Shown here: piece by piece, positions 14,038-22,995 of the stretch
Position numbering within the stretch: position 1 is the stretch's first letter
Layout of the letters: each line of letters starts with the position of its first letter
Source: JAJPXC01 sp964510535
GTDB lineage: Bacteria; Bacteroidota; Bacteroidia; Bacteroidales; Muribaculaceae
Length of the DNA: 64,000 nt
NCBI GenBank assembly: GCA_964510535.1
Contig: CAZECG010000012.1
Coordinates: 1 to 64,000, forward strand
Direction of reading: 5' to 3'
Made by a program: the position numbers and the translations under genes
The notes under the pieces: generated by a model
Told to the model about the DNA's origin: nothing
What the model saw: the letters and a program-made list of their open reading frames with translations, nothing else
Databases searched by the model: none

Positions 14038-17000
14038 CTATTGCGGGGGCAGGAAGCGGTCGATGGCGGTGCGGCTGAGGCCGCGGCGGGCGGCGTAGTC
14101 GTCGCGCTGGTCATCGCCCACATTGCCGAGATGGAAATAACGGCTGTCGGGGTGTGCGAATATAAACCCGGTTGTCGATGCCGGTGGACTCATGGCCCCG
14201 TTTTCAGTCAGCGATATTCCCAACTCATTGTAATGTAGCGATTTGTCTGCGTCGAAAATTAGTGACTGGTCGGGCAGCGACGGGTAACCGATGGCAGGCC
14301 TTATCCCTTGATAATATTGCCTCAACAGATTTCGGGGGTTGTCGTCCTCAGTTCCCGCGGCGGCATACCCCCATAGCTCGCGCCTGACGCGCTTGTGCAT
14401 CAGTTCGGTTGCGGCTTCGACCAGACGGTCGGCCACGCTCTGATAAAGCAATGCCCCATAGTCGTCGCCAATCTCTTTGCGGCGGTCGATTATCGCCTGG
14501 ATGTCAGGGCCGACTGTGACGGCGAAAAGGCCGATATGGTCACACAACGAGCCGTCGGAGCCGACCGGTGCGATGAAATCGGCCAAAGCCGCGCGAGGTT
14601 TCTCTCCGTCGTGCGACTGCTGGCGCAGCGTGGGGAGCGTGTGGCGCACGCCGTCATGCTCATATATGATGTCGTCCCCGCGGCTTCCCGCCGGGCAAAT
14701 GATTACTCTCGCTTTCAAATCTTTGACTTTGCGGCCTATGCTGTCGAGTGCCCTGTTCGCCTCTTTCCATAGCTGCATACCCTCGGCGGCATGGGCGCGT
14801 TGTCCCACGGGTTTGGATGCCAACCACTGCGCCCTGCAATGGTCGCAGCCGCCTATCTCAGCCACCTCGGCAATTGATGCGTCAAGTTTCCAAGCGGCGA
14901 AAAACGCGCGCCAGTTAATCAGTCCGCGTGCCTCGGCCACAGGAATGAGGAGGTCATGCAGTCCCGGGTGAACGGGCTGTAGCGATTCAGGGGTATATTG
15001 CAACTTCGGGGCGCGGGCGCGGGCCTCGGCTATCGTGTAGAGCGACTGTTGACGCTCGTGGCACAGTCTCAGCCGTTGCTGCTCGTCGGCCACCTCGGCG
15101 AGAGCCTCCTCACGGGCCGACGGGTTCATCAGCCGTTGCGCCACCACTGGCATCATCGCCGCGTCGCGGGTATAAATCACCGGCCCGCCATAGCATGGGG
15201 CTATCTTGACAGCCGTGTGCAGAGCCGAAGTGGTAGCACCGCCAATCATAAGCGGGATTCTCATGCCGCGGCGTTCCATCAGCCGGGCAACGCGGCACAT
15301 CTCCTCAAGCGAGGGGGTTATTAGTCCGCTCAGCCCTACGAAATCGGCGTTCTCACGCTGGGCGCGGTCCACTATATCCTCCCCCGGAACCATTACCCCG
15401 AGGTCAACCATCTCAAACCCATTGCATCTCATGATTACATCAACGATGTTTTTGCCGATGTCGTGCACATCGCCTTTCACGGTGGCAATCACCATCTTGC
15501 CCGCCGACGCGCCTCCACCCGACGCGGCTTTCTCGCGCTCGATATGGGGCGTGAGCCACGCGACAGCCTGTTTCATGGCGTGGGCACTCTTGACCACCTG
15601 CGGCAGGAACATCTTCCCATCGCCGAACAGTCGGCCTACGGTGTTCATCCCCTCCATCAAAGGGCCGTCGATAACCTTCACCGCACTTCCAAGCTCGGTC
15701 ATGACCTCTGCGAGCAAAGTCTCTATGCCGTCCGTGACCCCGCGGCGCACCATTACTTCGAGCCGTTCAGAAGCCGACTTGGCCTCACTTGCGGTGTCCG
15801 TGCCCGGTGTCGTGTGTCCCTCGCCGGCTCGCTCGTTTTTTATCCGCTCAGCTATTTCTATAAGCCGCTCGGTCGCACCGGCATCGGTGTTGAAAAGCAC
15901 ATCCTCGACCGCCTTGCGCAAATCGGCGGGCACGTCGTCGACAGGGACGATGGCCGCGGCGTTGACGATGGCCATATCCATCCCGCGGGCTATCGCATGA
16001 TAAAGAAACACCGAGTGCATCGCCTCGCGCACATAGTTGTTGCCGCGGAATGAGAATGACAGGTTGCTGAGGCCGCCGCTGACCTTGGCAAGCGGCAGAT
16101 CCCCCTTAATCCACGACAAAGCGCCGAGAAAATCAAGGGCGTAATTGTCGTGCGACTCTATGCCGGTGGCGACGGCCAGTACATTGGGGTCAAATATAAT
16201 ATCTTCGGCGGGGAAACCGGCTTCGGTCAGCAGACCGTAAGCCCGGCGACACACCTCGATTTTGCGCTCGAGGGTATCGGCCTGCCCCTGTTCGTCAAAC
16301 GCCATCACAACCACGGCGGCGCCCATCTCGCGGACAGCCATGGCATGAGCTATAAATTTCGCCTCACCCTCTTTCAGACTGATGGAATTGACTATCGGTC
16401 GCCCCTGCACATGTTTCAAGCCGGCAATAACCGCGTCCCACGACGATGAGTCAATCATCATCGGCACTCGCGCTACATCGGGGTCCATCCCGACCCTGCT
16501 GATAAAAGCGGCTATTTCGGCGGGCGCGTCGAGCATGGCATCGTCCATGTTGACATCAACGACCTGCGCACCAGCCTCGACCTGGCCGCGGGCTATGCCG
16601 ATGGCCTCCTCCATGTTTTTCTCCTTGATGAGCCTCAAAAACTTACGGCTTCCGGCTACGTTGCAACGCTCGCCGATGTTCATGAAGTTGCGGTCGGGCG
16701 ACACGGTGACCGACTCCAATCCGGCTATCGTCATCTCATGGCTCGGCTGCGGCACGGCTCTTGCGGGCGATTTGCCCGCTATTTCGGCTATCGCTCTGAT
16801 ATGCTCCGGGGTCGTGCCGCAGCACCCGCCCACCATGTTGAGCATACCCCCCTCAAGCAATGGCCCAAGTTTCGCAGCCATCGTCGACGGGGTCTCGTCG
16901 TACTCTCCGAACTGGTTGGGCAGACCGGCGTTCGGGTATATGGCCAAAGGCGACGGGTATGTCTGTAAAGCCTCGACATAGCGAATCATGCCGTCGGCTC

Positions 17001-17817
17001 CGAAACCGCAATTCAGGGCTACCGCCACCGGCGTGGCGTGAGACACTGAGGCAAGAAAGGCATCAAGAGTCTGCCCCGACAGCGTGCGGCCGCTCTCGGT
17101 GAGGGTGACCGACACCATCAGCGGCAAGCGTCGGCCGGCGGCTTCCATAGCGCGCCGGGCCGCATAGACAGCCGCCTTCGCGTTGAGCCCGTCAAATACG
17201 GTCTCTATCAACAGCAGGTCAACGCCACCATCTATCAACGCCACCATCTGCGTGAAATAAGCGGTTACTAAGCCGTCCCATGTCAATGCGTCGCCGGGGT
17301 TCTCGTCAAGCCCTTGCGCCATCGAGAGCGACTTGCTTGTCGGGCCGACGCTACCTGCCACCCAGCACTCTCTCCCCGGTTCGCGCGACATGGCTTCATC
17401 GGCGGCTTCGCGGGCAATGGATGCCGCGGCGAGATTTATCTCTCTGACGCGGTCGGCAAGGTCATAGTCGGCCATCGAAATAGCGTTGGCGTTGAACGAA
17501 TTGGTCTCAATCACGTCAGCACCGGCAGCAATATAATCGGAATGTATTTTTAGGACGTGTTCACGGCAAGTCAAGCAAAGAATATCGTTGCACCCCGTCA
17601 GGGCTACGGGCCAATCAGCGAACAGCTTCCCGCGGAAATCCGCTTCCGTCAGGCCAAGCCGTTGAATCATCGTACCCATCGCGCCGTCGAGCACCACCAC
17701 ACGGCGGCGCAAAGCATCGGCAAGCGACACCCCCATCTCGCTCATCGGCAAATCCGTCACCAATCTCTCCCCGGCAGGAAAACCTATACAAATATCGCTA
17801 TTCAAGTCGTTGCTCAT
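14038..17817 (-). CDS. metH: cobalamin-dependent methionine synthase
   Basis: 1259 residues. It transfers the methyl group of 5-methyltetrahydrofolate to homocysteine through methylcobalamin. Domains in order: homocysteine-binding barrel (about 35-345; VLDGAMGTMIQ, zinc ligands in ALNCGFG and GGCCGTTP), folate-binding pterin domain (about 375-640; MNIGERCNVAGSRKF), cobalamin cap and binding domain with DVHDIGKN holding the lower-ligand His (about 690-910), and the reactivation domain that binds SAM (about 940-1259; RPAIGYPSLPDQSL). All four modules are present, so it should be fully functional. About 25 residues precede the usual N-terminus; Met25 or Met28 is an alternative start. No cobalamin riboswitch is visible in the 120 bases upstream. 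Confidence 0.97.
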   Translation of the reverse strand: MSNDLNSDICIGFPAGERLVTDLPMSEMGVSLADALRRRVVVLDGAMGTMIQRLGLTEADFRGKLFADWPVALTGCNDILCLTCREHVLKIHSDYIAAGADVIETNSFNANAISMADYDLADRVREINLAAASIAREAADEAMSREPGRECWVAGSVGPTSKSLSMAQGLDENPGDALTWDGLVTAYFTQMVALIDGGVDLLLIETVFDGLNAKAAVYAARRAMEAAGRRLPLMVSVTLTESGRTLSGQTLDAFLASVSHATPVAVALNCGFGADGMIRYVEALQTYPSPLAIYPNAGLPNQFGEYDETPSTMAAKLGPLLEGGMLNMVGGCCGTTPEHIRAIAEIAGKSPARAVPQPSHEMTIAGLESVTVSPDRNFMNIGERCNVAGSRKFLRLIKEKNMEEAIGIARGQVEAGAQVVDVNMDDAMLDAPAEIAAFISRVGMDPDVARVPMMIDSSSWDAVIAGLKHVQGRPIVNSISLKEGEAKFIAHAMAVREMGAAVVVMAFDEQGQADTLERKIEVCRRAYGLLTEAGFPAEDIIFDPNVLAVATGIESHDNYALDFLGALSWIKGDLPLAKVSGGLSNLSFSFRGNNYVREAMHSVFLYHAIARGMDMAIVNAAAIVPVDDVPADLRKAVEDVLFNTDAGATERLIEIAERIKNERAGEGHTTPGTDTASEAKSASERLEVMVRRGVTDGIETLLAEVMTELGSAVKVIDGPLMEGMNTVGRLFGDGKMFLPQVVKSAHAMKQAVAWLTPHIEREKAASGGGASAGKMVIATVKGDVHDIGKNIVDVIMRCNGFEMVDLGVMVPGEDIVDRAQRENADFVGLSGLITPSLEEMCRVARLMERRGMRIPLMIGGATTSALHTAVKIAPCYGGPVIYTRDAAMMPVVAQRLMNPSAREEALAEVADEQQRLRLCHERQQSLYTIAEARARAPKLQYTPESLQPVHPGLHDLLIPVAEARGLINWRAFFAAWKLDASIAEVAEIGGCDHCRAQWLASKPVGQRAHAAEGMQLWKEANRALDSIGRKVKDLKARVIICPAGSRGDDIIYEHDGVRHTLPTLRQQSHDGEKPRAALADFIAPVGSDGSLCDHIGLFAVTVGPDIQAIIDRRKEIGDDYGALLYQSVADRLVEAATELMHKRVRRELWGYAAAGTEDDNPRNLLRQYYQGIRPAIGYPSLPDQSLIFDADKSLHYNELGISLTENGAMSPPASTTGFIFAHPDSRYFHLGNVGDDQRDDYAARRGLSRTAIDRFLPPQ

Positions 17818-17937
17818 GACAATTCGTAATTATTTCGCTCCACAAAGATACAACATAACAGCCAAACCCCAAACATCACGGACTGCTGCCAGGAGTAGGG
17901 GAGGGGGATTCCCGCAAACCGCTAATGTACACAAAAA

Positions 17938-18267
17938 TCAGAGGGTGATGCGGCGCGTGAGGGTGCCGGCACGGAGGATATAAATGCCGCGCGACGCAAG
18001 ATGCAGACGGTAAGTCCCCGCCGGGACTGACTCTTGTGAAATCTGCTGGCCGAGAATCGAGAAAATCTTGACCGTAACAGGCCGCTGCGATGAGATGTAG
18101 ATGTACCCGTCTTTCACCCATACCTCAGGGGTATCAGCGTCGGTGCGTTCGGCGACAGCCCGCTCGGCCGCCGGCGTGATTTTGTCGGTAGCCTCCCAGC
18201 CATTGGCTGCCACAGCCGTGGCTATGGCCGTAACGCAGAACACTATGAGCGGAATGAGACGTCGCAT
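17938..18267 (-). CDS. small secreted protein with sorting-tail-like domain
   Basis: 109 residues. A signal peptide (MRRLIPLIVFCVTAIATAVA) is followed by a short linker and then a domain resembling the type A C-terminal sorting tail of the type IX secretion system (Por_Secre_tail): VKIFSILGQQIS, then GTYRLHLASRGIYILRAG and a final RRITL. Usually this module ends a long secreted protein, as in the two LRR proteins at 28084 and 33020; here it makes up nearly the whole mature protein. It lies between the U32 gene and metH in the same direction. Function unknown; it could be a remnant of a longer gene or a genuine mini-protein. Confidence 0.65.
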   Translation of the reverse strand: MRRLIPLIVFCVTAIATAVAANGWEATDKITPAAERAVAERTDADTPEVWVKDGYIYISSQRPVTVKIFSILGQQISQESVPAGTYRLHLASRGIYILRAGTLTRRITL

Positions 18268-18413
18268 CTAATCGGAATTATTGGCCAAAATTAATTGTTT
18301 TTTGCTAATCTACCAACTATTCCATCAATATTGCCGCTACGGCCGAAGTCTCAACCCAAATCATCGGAACTGACGCTCAACGGATTCGCGCCATTTTCAG
18401 ACATTAATTCTCA

Positions 18414-19664
18414 CTAAGGTTTGACGCCTGTGTCTTTCCATAGATACAAGCGGTCGCTCGGCCTTATCTTGGCGGGCACCGGAATCGAGAAGCTGTCACC
18501 TTTGACAGCCCGCTCCACAGGCTTTAGCCCCACACGGATTTCCTCGACCTTGATGATGAGTGCGCCGGTGGTAGGCCCGGTGATAACAATCTCATCGCCA
18601 ACCGACAATTCCCCGCTCTCCATCAAGAACTCTGCCACACCGATATTGGAGAAATAGCGCACACCCTTGGCGGCATAGACCTTGACACGCGTAGCCGATG
18701 AGCCATATTTGCTCGACCACTCGCCAAGACGCTGTCCGAGATAATAGCCGTTCCAGAATCCACGATTGAATATGCGGCCAAGACGCTCATCCCAGTCGGC
18801 TATGAGATTATCGTCATAGCTGCCGTCGCAGACGGCGCGCAAAGCCTCGTCATAGCACTCCACGGCGGTCTTGACATATTCGGGACCACGGGCGCGGCCC
18901 TCGATTTTGAACACCCTAACCCCGGCGTCGACCATCTTGTTGATGAAATGAATCGTCTTCAAATCTTTGGGCGACATGATGTATTTGTTCTCGACATCAA
19001 GCTCATCGCCGGTCTCGCGGTCGCGGACAGTGTAGCTCCGGCGGCATATCTGGGTGCAAGCACCACGGTTGGCACTCGAGTTCATCTCGTGAAGGCTCAG
19101 ATAGCACTTGCCCGACACCGCCATGCACAATGCTCCGTGGCAAAACATCTCGATTCTTACAAGCTCACCCCCCGGACCGCGCACATCATCCTCGATAATC
19201 GCCTTGGAAATGGCAGATACCTGGTCGAGATTCAGCTCGCGGGCAAGCACCACAACGTCGGCCCACTGCGCATAGAACTTCACCGCTTCGATGTTGGTGA
19301 TGTTGCACTGCGTCGATATGTGGACTTCGACACCCACTGAACGGGCATAGAGGACAGCCGCGATGTCAGAGGCGATTATGGCTGAAACTCCCGACTCCTT
19401 GACTGCATCGATAATCGCATGGCAAGTGGACAAATCGTTGTCATAAAGCACAGTGTTGACTGTCAGATAGCTTTTCACGCCATGTTCGGAGCAAACCGCG
19501 GCAATCGAACGCAAATCATCAAGCGTGAAGTTAACCGACGACCGCGCCCTCATGTTAAGCCCCTCGACACCGAAATATATGGCATCGGCCCCGCTTTGGA
19601 TAGCGGCGTGGAGCGACTCAAAGCTCCCCACGGGGGCCATTATTTCAAAATCAAATCTTTTCAT
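18414..19664 (-). CDS. U32 peptidase-family protein (TrhP/YegQ-like)
   Basis: 416 residues from ATG 19664. A TTG nine bases upstream lies inside the -7 element and is rejected. The family was first named for peptidase activity, but the close relatives TrhP (YegQ) act in prephenate-dependent 5-hydroxylation of uridine 34 in tRNA. Features are the barrel start EIMAPVGSFESLHAAIQSGADAIYFG (broken over residues 6-31), the signature region EMFCHGALCMAVSGKCYLS with cysteines, then GACTQICRR and a C-terminal small beta domain. Cysteine spacing fits an iron-sulfur or metal site. The promoter at 19671-19678 leaves almost no leader. Confidence 0.88.
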   Translation of the reverse strand: MKRFDFEIMAPVGSFESLHAAIQSGADAIYFGVEGLNMRARSSVNFTLDDLRSIAAVCSEHGVKSYLTVNTVLYDNDLSTCHAIIDAVKESGVSAIIASDIAAVLYARSVGVEVHISTQCNITNIEAVKFYAQWADVVVLARELNLDQVSAISKAIIEDDVRGPGGELVRIEMFCHGALCMAVSGKCYLSLHEMNSSANRGACTQICRRSYTVRDRETGDELDVENKYIMSPKDLKTIHFINKMVDAGVRVFKIEGRARGPEYVKTAVECYDEALRAVCDGSYDDNLIADWDERLGRIFNRGFWNGYYLGQRLGEWSSKYGSSATRVKVYAAKGVRYFSNIGVAEFLMESGELSVGDEIVITGPTTGALIIKVEEIRVGLKPVERAVKGDSFSIPVPAKIRPSDRLYLWKDTGVKP

Positions 19665-19670
19665 GCCCCG

Positions 19671-19678
19671 CAAAGTTA
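19671..19678 (-). promoter_or_regulatory. -7 element of the U32 gene
   Basis: TAACTTTG on minus lies only six bases upstream of the ATG at 19664, so the transcript should start at or next to the start codon. The -33 side is degenerate. Confidence 0.55.
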
Positions 19679-19760
19679 CAAAAAATGTACCGTTCCGATA
19701 GCCCCGCGGCGCAATTACGGAAATTTTTCGTTAATAATATCTAACAGCGTTGACAATTCA

Positions 19761-19790
19761 TTGCCACTCGGAATAATTTACATATTTTTG
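19761..19790 (+). promoter_or_regulatory. promoter of the LOG-family gene
   Basis: TTG (19761-19763), a 19-base spacer and TATTTTTG (19783-19790) fit the Bacteroidota consensus. The leader would be about 18 bases. It supports the ATG at 19815 over longer upstream frames. Confidence 0.75.
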
Positions 19791-19814
19791 CGTCCCCAAA
19801 CAATAAGTGTTAAA

Positions 19815-20363
19815 ATGAGAATAGCTGTATATTGTTCATCCAAAGACGACATTTCTGCCGCGTACCGGCGTGACGCCGAACTGATTGGGCGTTGCGTGGC
19901 CGAATTGGGATGCACCATGGTCTACGGCGGTATCAACCTCGGTATGATGCGCGTAGCCGCCGAAGCTGCGAAGGCGGCAGGCGGGCGAGTGGTGGGCGTG
20001 GTGCCAATCAAGCGCAAAGACTACATCAATCCCGTCAACGACGAAAACGTCCTCGCTTTCGACCTCAACGACCGTAAGGCCAAGATGGAGCTTATGAGTG
20101 ACATATTCGTCGTTTTGCCCGGGGGGTACGGCACGCTCGACGAATGGATTTCGACATTCTCATTCCTCACGTTCACTTCCGATATGCACAAACCCATCAT
20201 TGTGCTAAACCACGACGGTCTCTATGACCCGACACTCCAGCAGCTGAGGCTTATGGTCGACCACTCCCTGCTCGACCCCAGGCAACTCGACCGCATAAAA
20301 GTGGCCAGCGACGCTGACGAGTGCCGCGCTATGATTGAAAACGAAATCAAAAACCAAAATTAA
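19815..20363 (+). CDS. LOG-family (TIGR00730) protein
   Basis: 182 residues from ATG 19815. The reading frame extends upstream, but a promoter lies at 19761-19790, so the longer forms are not used. It has a Rossmann-like fold with the family motif PGGYGTLDE (about 105-113), the early VYGGINLGMM and the basic MELMSDIFVVLP lead-in. Characterised relatives release the base from nucleotide monophosphates such as cytokinin riboside phosphate (phosphoribohydrolase); the natural bacterial substrate is not settled. It is two bases upstream of the cobalamin adenosyltransferase gene and surely cotranscribed. Confidence 0.9.
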   Translation: MRIAVYCSSKDDISAAYRRDAELIGRCVAELGCTMVYGGINLGMMRVAAEAAKAAGGRVVGVVPIKRKDYINPVNDENVLAFDLNDRKAKMELMSDIFVVLPGGYGTLDEWISTFSFLTFTSDMHKPIIVLNHDGLYDPTLQQLRLMVDHSLLDPRQLDRIKVASDADECRAMIENEIKNQN

Positions 20364-20365
20364 AA

Positions 20366-20929
20366 ATGAAAAGAAGTCCTGTCTACACACGCACCGGCGA
20401 CACCGGCGCAACGTCGCTCGTCGGCGGAAAACGCGTTAAGAAAAACGACATACGCATCGAAGCCTACGGCTCGGTCGATGAACTCAATTCAAACCTCGGC
20501 CTGCTCGCCACGTCATCGACTCTCGGACCCGAACAGGTCGACCTGCTCCACTTCGTGCAAAACAAACTGTTTAACATCGGCGCATACCTCGCGACCGATA
20601 ACCCCGACGGCGACATGACACAATGCAACGGCCTGTCGAGCGACGACATCGAGCGCATAGAGACAATGATTGACTCGCTCGACTCGCAACTCCCCCCGCT
20701 CCACAACTTCGTACTACCCGCAGGCACGCGCACAGCCGCGCACGCCCATGTCTGCCGCACAATGTGCCGCCGCAGCGAACGGCGCATTGTCAACATTTCC
20801 GACATAACCTACGTCGACCCGATACTCCTAAAATTCATAAACCGACTAAGCGACTACCTGTTCGTCCTCGCGCGATTCATGAACGTCAACGCGCAAGTCG
20901 AAGAAATATTTTGGAATAAAGATTGTTAG
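20366..20929 (+). CDS. PduO-type ATP:cob(I)alamin adenosyltransferase
   Basis: 187 residues. It makes adenosylcobalamin by moving the adenosyl group of ATP to cob(I)alamin. PduO-type signatures: the N-terminal ATP loop TRTGDTGATSLVGGKRVKK (residues 8-26), RIEAYGSVDELNSNLG, and the C-terminal VCRTMCRRSERRIV with the conserved arginines. The likely user is methylmalonyl-CoA mutase in propionate formation, which is not in this window. It follows the LOG gene by two bases. The promoter of the next gene (20923-20952) overlaps its stop codon. Symbol left open because pduO, cobA2 and mmaB are all used. Confidence 0.93.
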   Translation: MKRSPVYTRTGDTGATSLVGGKRVKKNDIRIEAYGSVDELNSNLGLLATSSTLGPEQVDLLHFVQNKLFNIGAYLATDNPDGDMTQCNGLSSDDIERIETMIDSLDSQLPPLHNFVLPAGTRTAAHAHVCRTMCRRSERRIVNISDITYVDPILLKFINRLSDYLFVLARFMNVNAQVEEIFWNKDC

Positions 20930-20952
20930 TTATAGGAAAATGACTACTTTTG
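20923..20952 (+). promoter_or_regulatory. promoter of the DUF2795 gene
   Basis: TTG (20923-20925), 19 bases, TACTTTTG (20945-20952). The -33 element overlaps the end of the adenosyltransferase gene. Confidence 0.75.
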
Positions 20953-21008
20953 CGCCACCAAAATAAATAACGACAAAACCCATTTTTTACATCACACGAA
21001 TAGACACT

Positions 21009-21230
21009 ATGTATTGGACACTTGAATTGGCCTCGAAGCTCGAAGACGCACCGTGGCCGGCAACCAAAGAGGAACTGATTGACTATGCGATGCGGTCGGG
21101 CGCGCCTCTCGAAGTCATCGAAAACCTACAGGAGATGGAGGATGAGGGCGACACTTATGAATGTATCGAAGATATCTGGCCCGACTACCCCAGCAAAGAA
21201 GACTTCTTCTTCAACGAGGACGAGTACTAA
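21009..21230 (+). CDS. DUF2795 domain protein
   Basis: 73 residues, strongly acidic at the C-terminus (EDFFFNEDEY). The core APWPATKEELIDYAMRSGAP then EVIENLQEMEDEGDTYECIEDIWPDYP (in two parts) matches DUF2795, a short helical family common in Bacteroidota with one copy per genome. Its function is not known. It has its own promoter and a good terminator at 21261-21302, so it is a single-gene unit, as expected of a small abundant protein. Confidence 0.9.
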   Translation: MYWTLELASKLEDAPWPATKEELIDYAMRSGAPLEVIENLQEMEDEGDTYECIEDIWPDYPSKEDFFFNEDEY

Positions 21231-21260
21231 AGGAAAATAATCTCATATTTACCTGATACC

Positions 21261-21302
21261 CACGGGATAAGCAAAAATAATTTGTTTGTCCCGTGTTGTT
21301 TT
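21261..21302 (+). terminator. terminator of the DUF2795 gene
   Basis: Arms CACGGGATAAGCAAA (21261-21275) and TTTGTTTGTCCCGTG (21281-21295), with two wobbles, are followed by TTGTTTT. Confidence 0.8.
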
Positions 21303-21492
21303 ATGACCTAAGATGTCGCGGTTTGTTTATCCAAATTACATCTTTTAACCACAAAAATGGAGTTTGTTTGTCCAAAATTCATGATATATAATTTTTCCTC
21401 CGAAATATTCATCTTTCCTTCAAAGAAGTATAAGACTTCTTCAATAAGGAAGATGAAAACTCTGGATTAGAACCTCCGTCGGATAATCTTGA

Positions 21493-21933
21493 TTAGCTTA
21501 TATTGACTATGTATGAGTCTTGAAGGACCTCCTCAAGCGATTTGCCGTCAATTTTCGCAACGTCCCATACCTTTTGGTCGCATGGAACATTGAAGAGAAT
21601 CTCTCCGTCTACATAATCGTGAGTGTCTCCTATAAGCTGGTCAATAGGGTATTTTTCGGATTGGTCTTTCTTGAAGATAAACACCGGCGTAGGGCAGTCC
21701 TCTGAATGGATACCGTAGAAATTTCCATCTTTTACGTAGTAGAAGATAAGATTCCTACTACGTTCTTCCACATAGTATTCGAACAGTTTACGTGAGACAG
21801 ACGTTTTTGCCTCTATCTTATATTCGATATCCCAGCCGAGCTGCCAAACCTCTAGATTTTGCCCTTCACCGAAAAAGTCAGGCACTACTACTGTGTGGTC
21901 TCTTTTGGGCTGATTTGTGAGTTCGGGATGCAA
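21493..21933 (-). CDS. hypothetical protein, 146 aa
   Basis: 146 residues with no signal peptide or membrane segment, and not a family I recognise. It has an aromatic and acidic composition (VWQLGWDIEYKIEAKTSVS, FYYVKDGNFYGIHSEDCPTP). The final KIDGKSLEEVLQDSYIVNIS looks like a folded soluble end. It lies alone on minus between two plus-strand core units. It has lower G+C than they do and AT-rich flanks on both sides, which suggests a recent insertion. Its start is 15 bases from the -33 element of the divergent DUF177 promoter. Confidence 0.55.
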   Translation of the reverse strand: MHPELTNQPKRDHTVVVPDFFGEGQNLEVWQLGWDIEYKIEAKTSVSRKLFEYYVEERSRNLIFYYVKDGNFYGIHSEDCPTPVFIFKKDQSEKYPIDQLIGDTHDYVDGEILFNVPCDQKVWDVAKIDGKSLEEVLQDSYIVNIS

Positions 21934-21947
21934 TTTTGAAATAAAAG

Positions 21948-21978
21948 TTGGTTATTTTGAAGATATTGGCTAACTTTG
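21948..21978 (+). promoter_or_regulatory. promoter of the DUF177-rpmF unit
   Basis: TTG (21948-21950), 20 bases, TAACTTTG (21971-21978). It lies inside the longest possible reading frame, which shows that translation begins downstream, at the GTG at 22005. Confidence 0.7.
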
Positions 21979-22004
21979 CACAGTTTTTTCAACCATCGAT
22001 TGCC

Positions 22005-22586
22005 GTGGGAAAGTTTTCGGAATTTAAACTACAGCTTAAAAGTATGCCCGAAGGTGTCGAAACATTCGACTACCATCTGGATAAGACGTTTTTCACAAAT
22101 ATGGAAAACGCCGACGTGCGTGAGGCCGACCTCGACGTAAAGCTCACTGTGGTGCACCGCGGCGGAATTTACAATCTCGATTTCGCAATCACGGGCAGCG
22201 TCACGCTATTGTGCGACCGATGCCTCGACGATCTCGTGCTGCCTATCGACGCGCCATATCACATAGCCGTGAAATATGGCGACTGCTACAACGACGAGTC
22301 TGATGAACTGCTTGAAATACCCGAGAGCGATAATTATCTCAACGTGGCTTATATGATTTACGACACGGTGGCTTTGGCGATTCCCATCAAGCACGTCCAC
22401 CCGCTCGGTAAATGCAACAGGGCCATGAGCGCGATTCTGAAAAAACACCGCGCGCGTCCCATCGACGATGACGAGCAAACACTCGATGACGAGTTTTTCG
22501 ACGAAATTGACGATATGGGGAGCGCATCCGACACCCCCACCGACTCACGTTGGGACGAGCTAAAGAAACTGAATGACAATAACTAA
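22005..22586 (+). CDS. DUF177 (YceD) family protein
   Basis: 193 residues from GTG 22005 (GKFSEFKLQLKSMPEGVETF follows the start), chosen because relatives begin MGKFS and the promoter lies just upstream. YceD proteins bind 23S rRNA and work with the neighbouring rpmF in ribosome assembly or rRNA accumulation. The family core, with its CxxC-like LLCDRCLDDLVLPI, is present at about residues 65-80, and a long acidic tail follows. It is 15 bases upstream of rpmF, the usual arrangement across bacteria. Confidence 0.9.
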   Translation: MGKFSEFKLQLKSMPEGVETFDYHLDKTFFTNMENADVREADLDVKLTVVHRGGIYNLDFAITGSVTLLCDRCLDDLVLPIDAPYHIAVKYGDCYNDESDELLEIPESDNYLNVAYMIYDTVALAIPIKHVHPLGKCNRAMSAILKKHRARPIDDDEQTLDDEFFDEIDDMGSASDTPTDSRWDELKKLNDNN

Positions 22587-22601
22587 ATAACAATAACTAA
22601 A

Positions 22602-22787
22602 ATGGCACATCCTAAACGAAAACAATCAAAGACCAGAACTGCGAAGCGTAGAACTCACGACAAGGCAGCTATGCCCACACTGGCCGTTTGCCCCAACTGT
22701 GGCGCTTGGCACGTGTACCACACCGTCTGCGGTGAATGTGGTTACTATCGCGGAAAACTCGCCATCGAGAAAGCAGCCGCTGTGTAA
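22602..22787 (+). CDS. rpmF: 50S ribosomal protein L32
   Basis: 61 residues, full length. N-terminal basic segment MAHPKRKQSKTRTAKRR, then a zinc ribbon with two CxxC pairs (CPNC and CGEC), so this is the zinc-binding form. A component of the large ribosomal subunit. It follows the DUF177 gene by 15 bases and is followed by 208 bases before fabH. No strong terminator is seen between, so fabH may be partly cotranscribed. Confidence 0.98.
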   Translation: MAHPKRKQSKTRTAKRRTHDKAAMPTLAVCPNCGAWHVYHTVCGECGYYRGKLAIEKAAAV

Positions 22788-22995
22788 ACAGGCCGGCGTT
22801 CTTCGATGAGTGCTGCTTTTCACAAAAAGAAATAAGATAAACCTCCCCGCCGCGACTCCGGTCAAAGAGATAGCGGACGCGGGGGGCTATCTGTCACATA
22901 CCCATTCCATTGCGAACAACGACATAATTCTCCCGTCAGACCTGCCAAAGCGTCACGGCTGAATTTAACGTCAAAACCTAAACATCAAAATTTTT

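Noticed and set aside
17818..17937. Possible cobalamin riboswitch upstream of metH
   Set aside because: Some GC-rich pairing (GGGGGATTCCCGC region) is present, but no recognisable B12 box and too little length between the genes.
19671..19673. TTG start for the U32 gene
   Set aside because: It lies inside the TAACTTTG element; the ATG at 19664 fits better.
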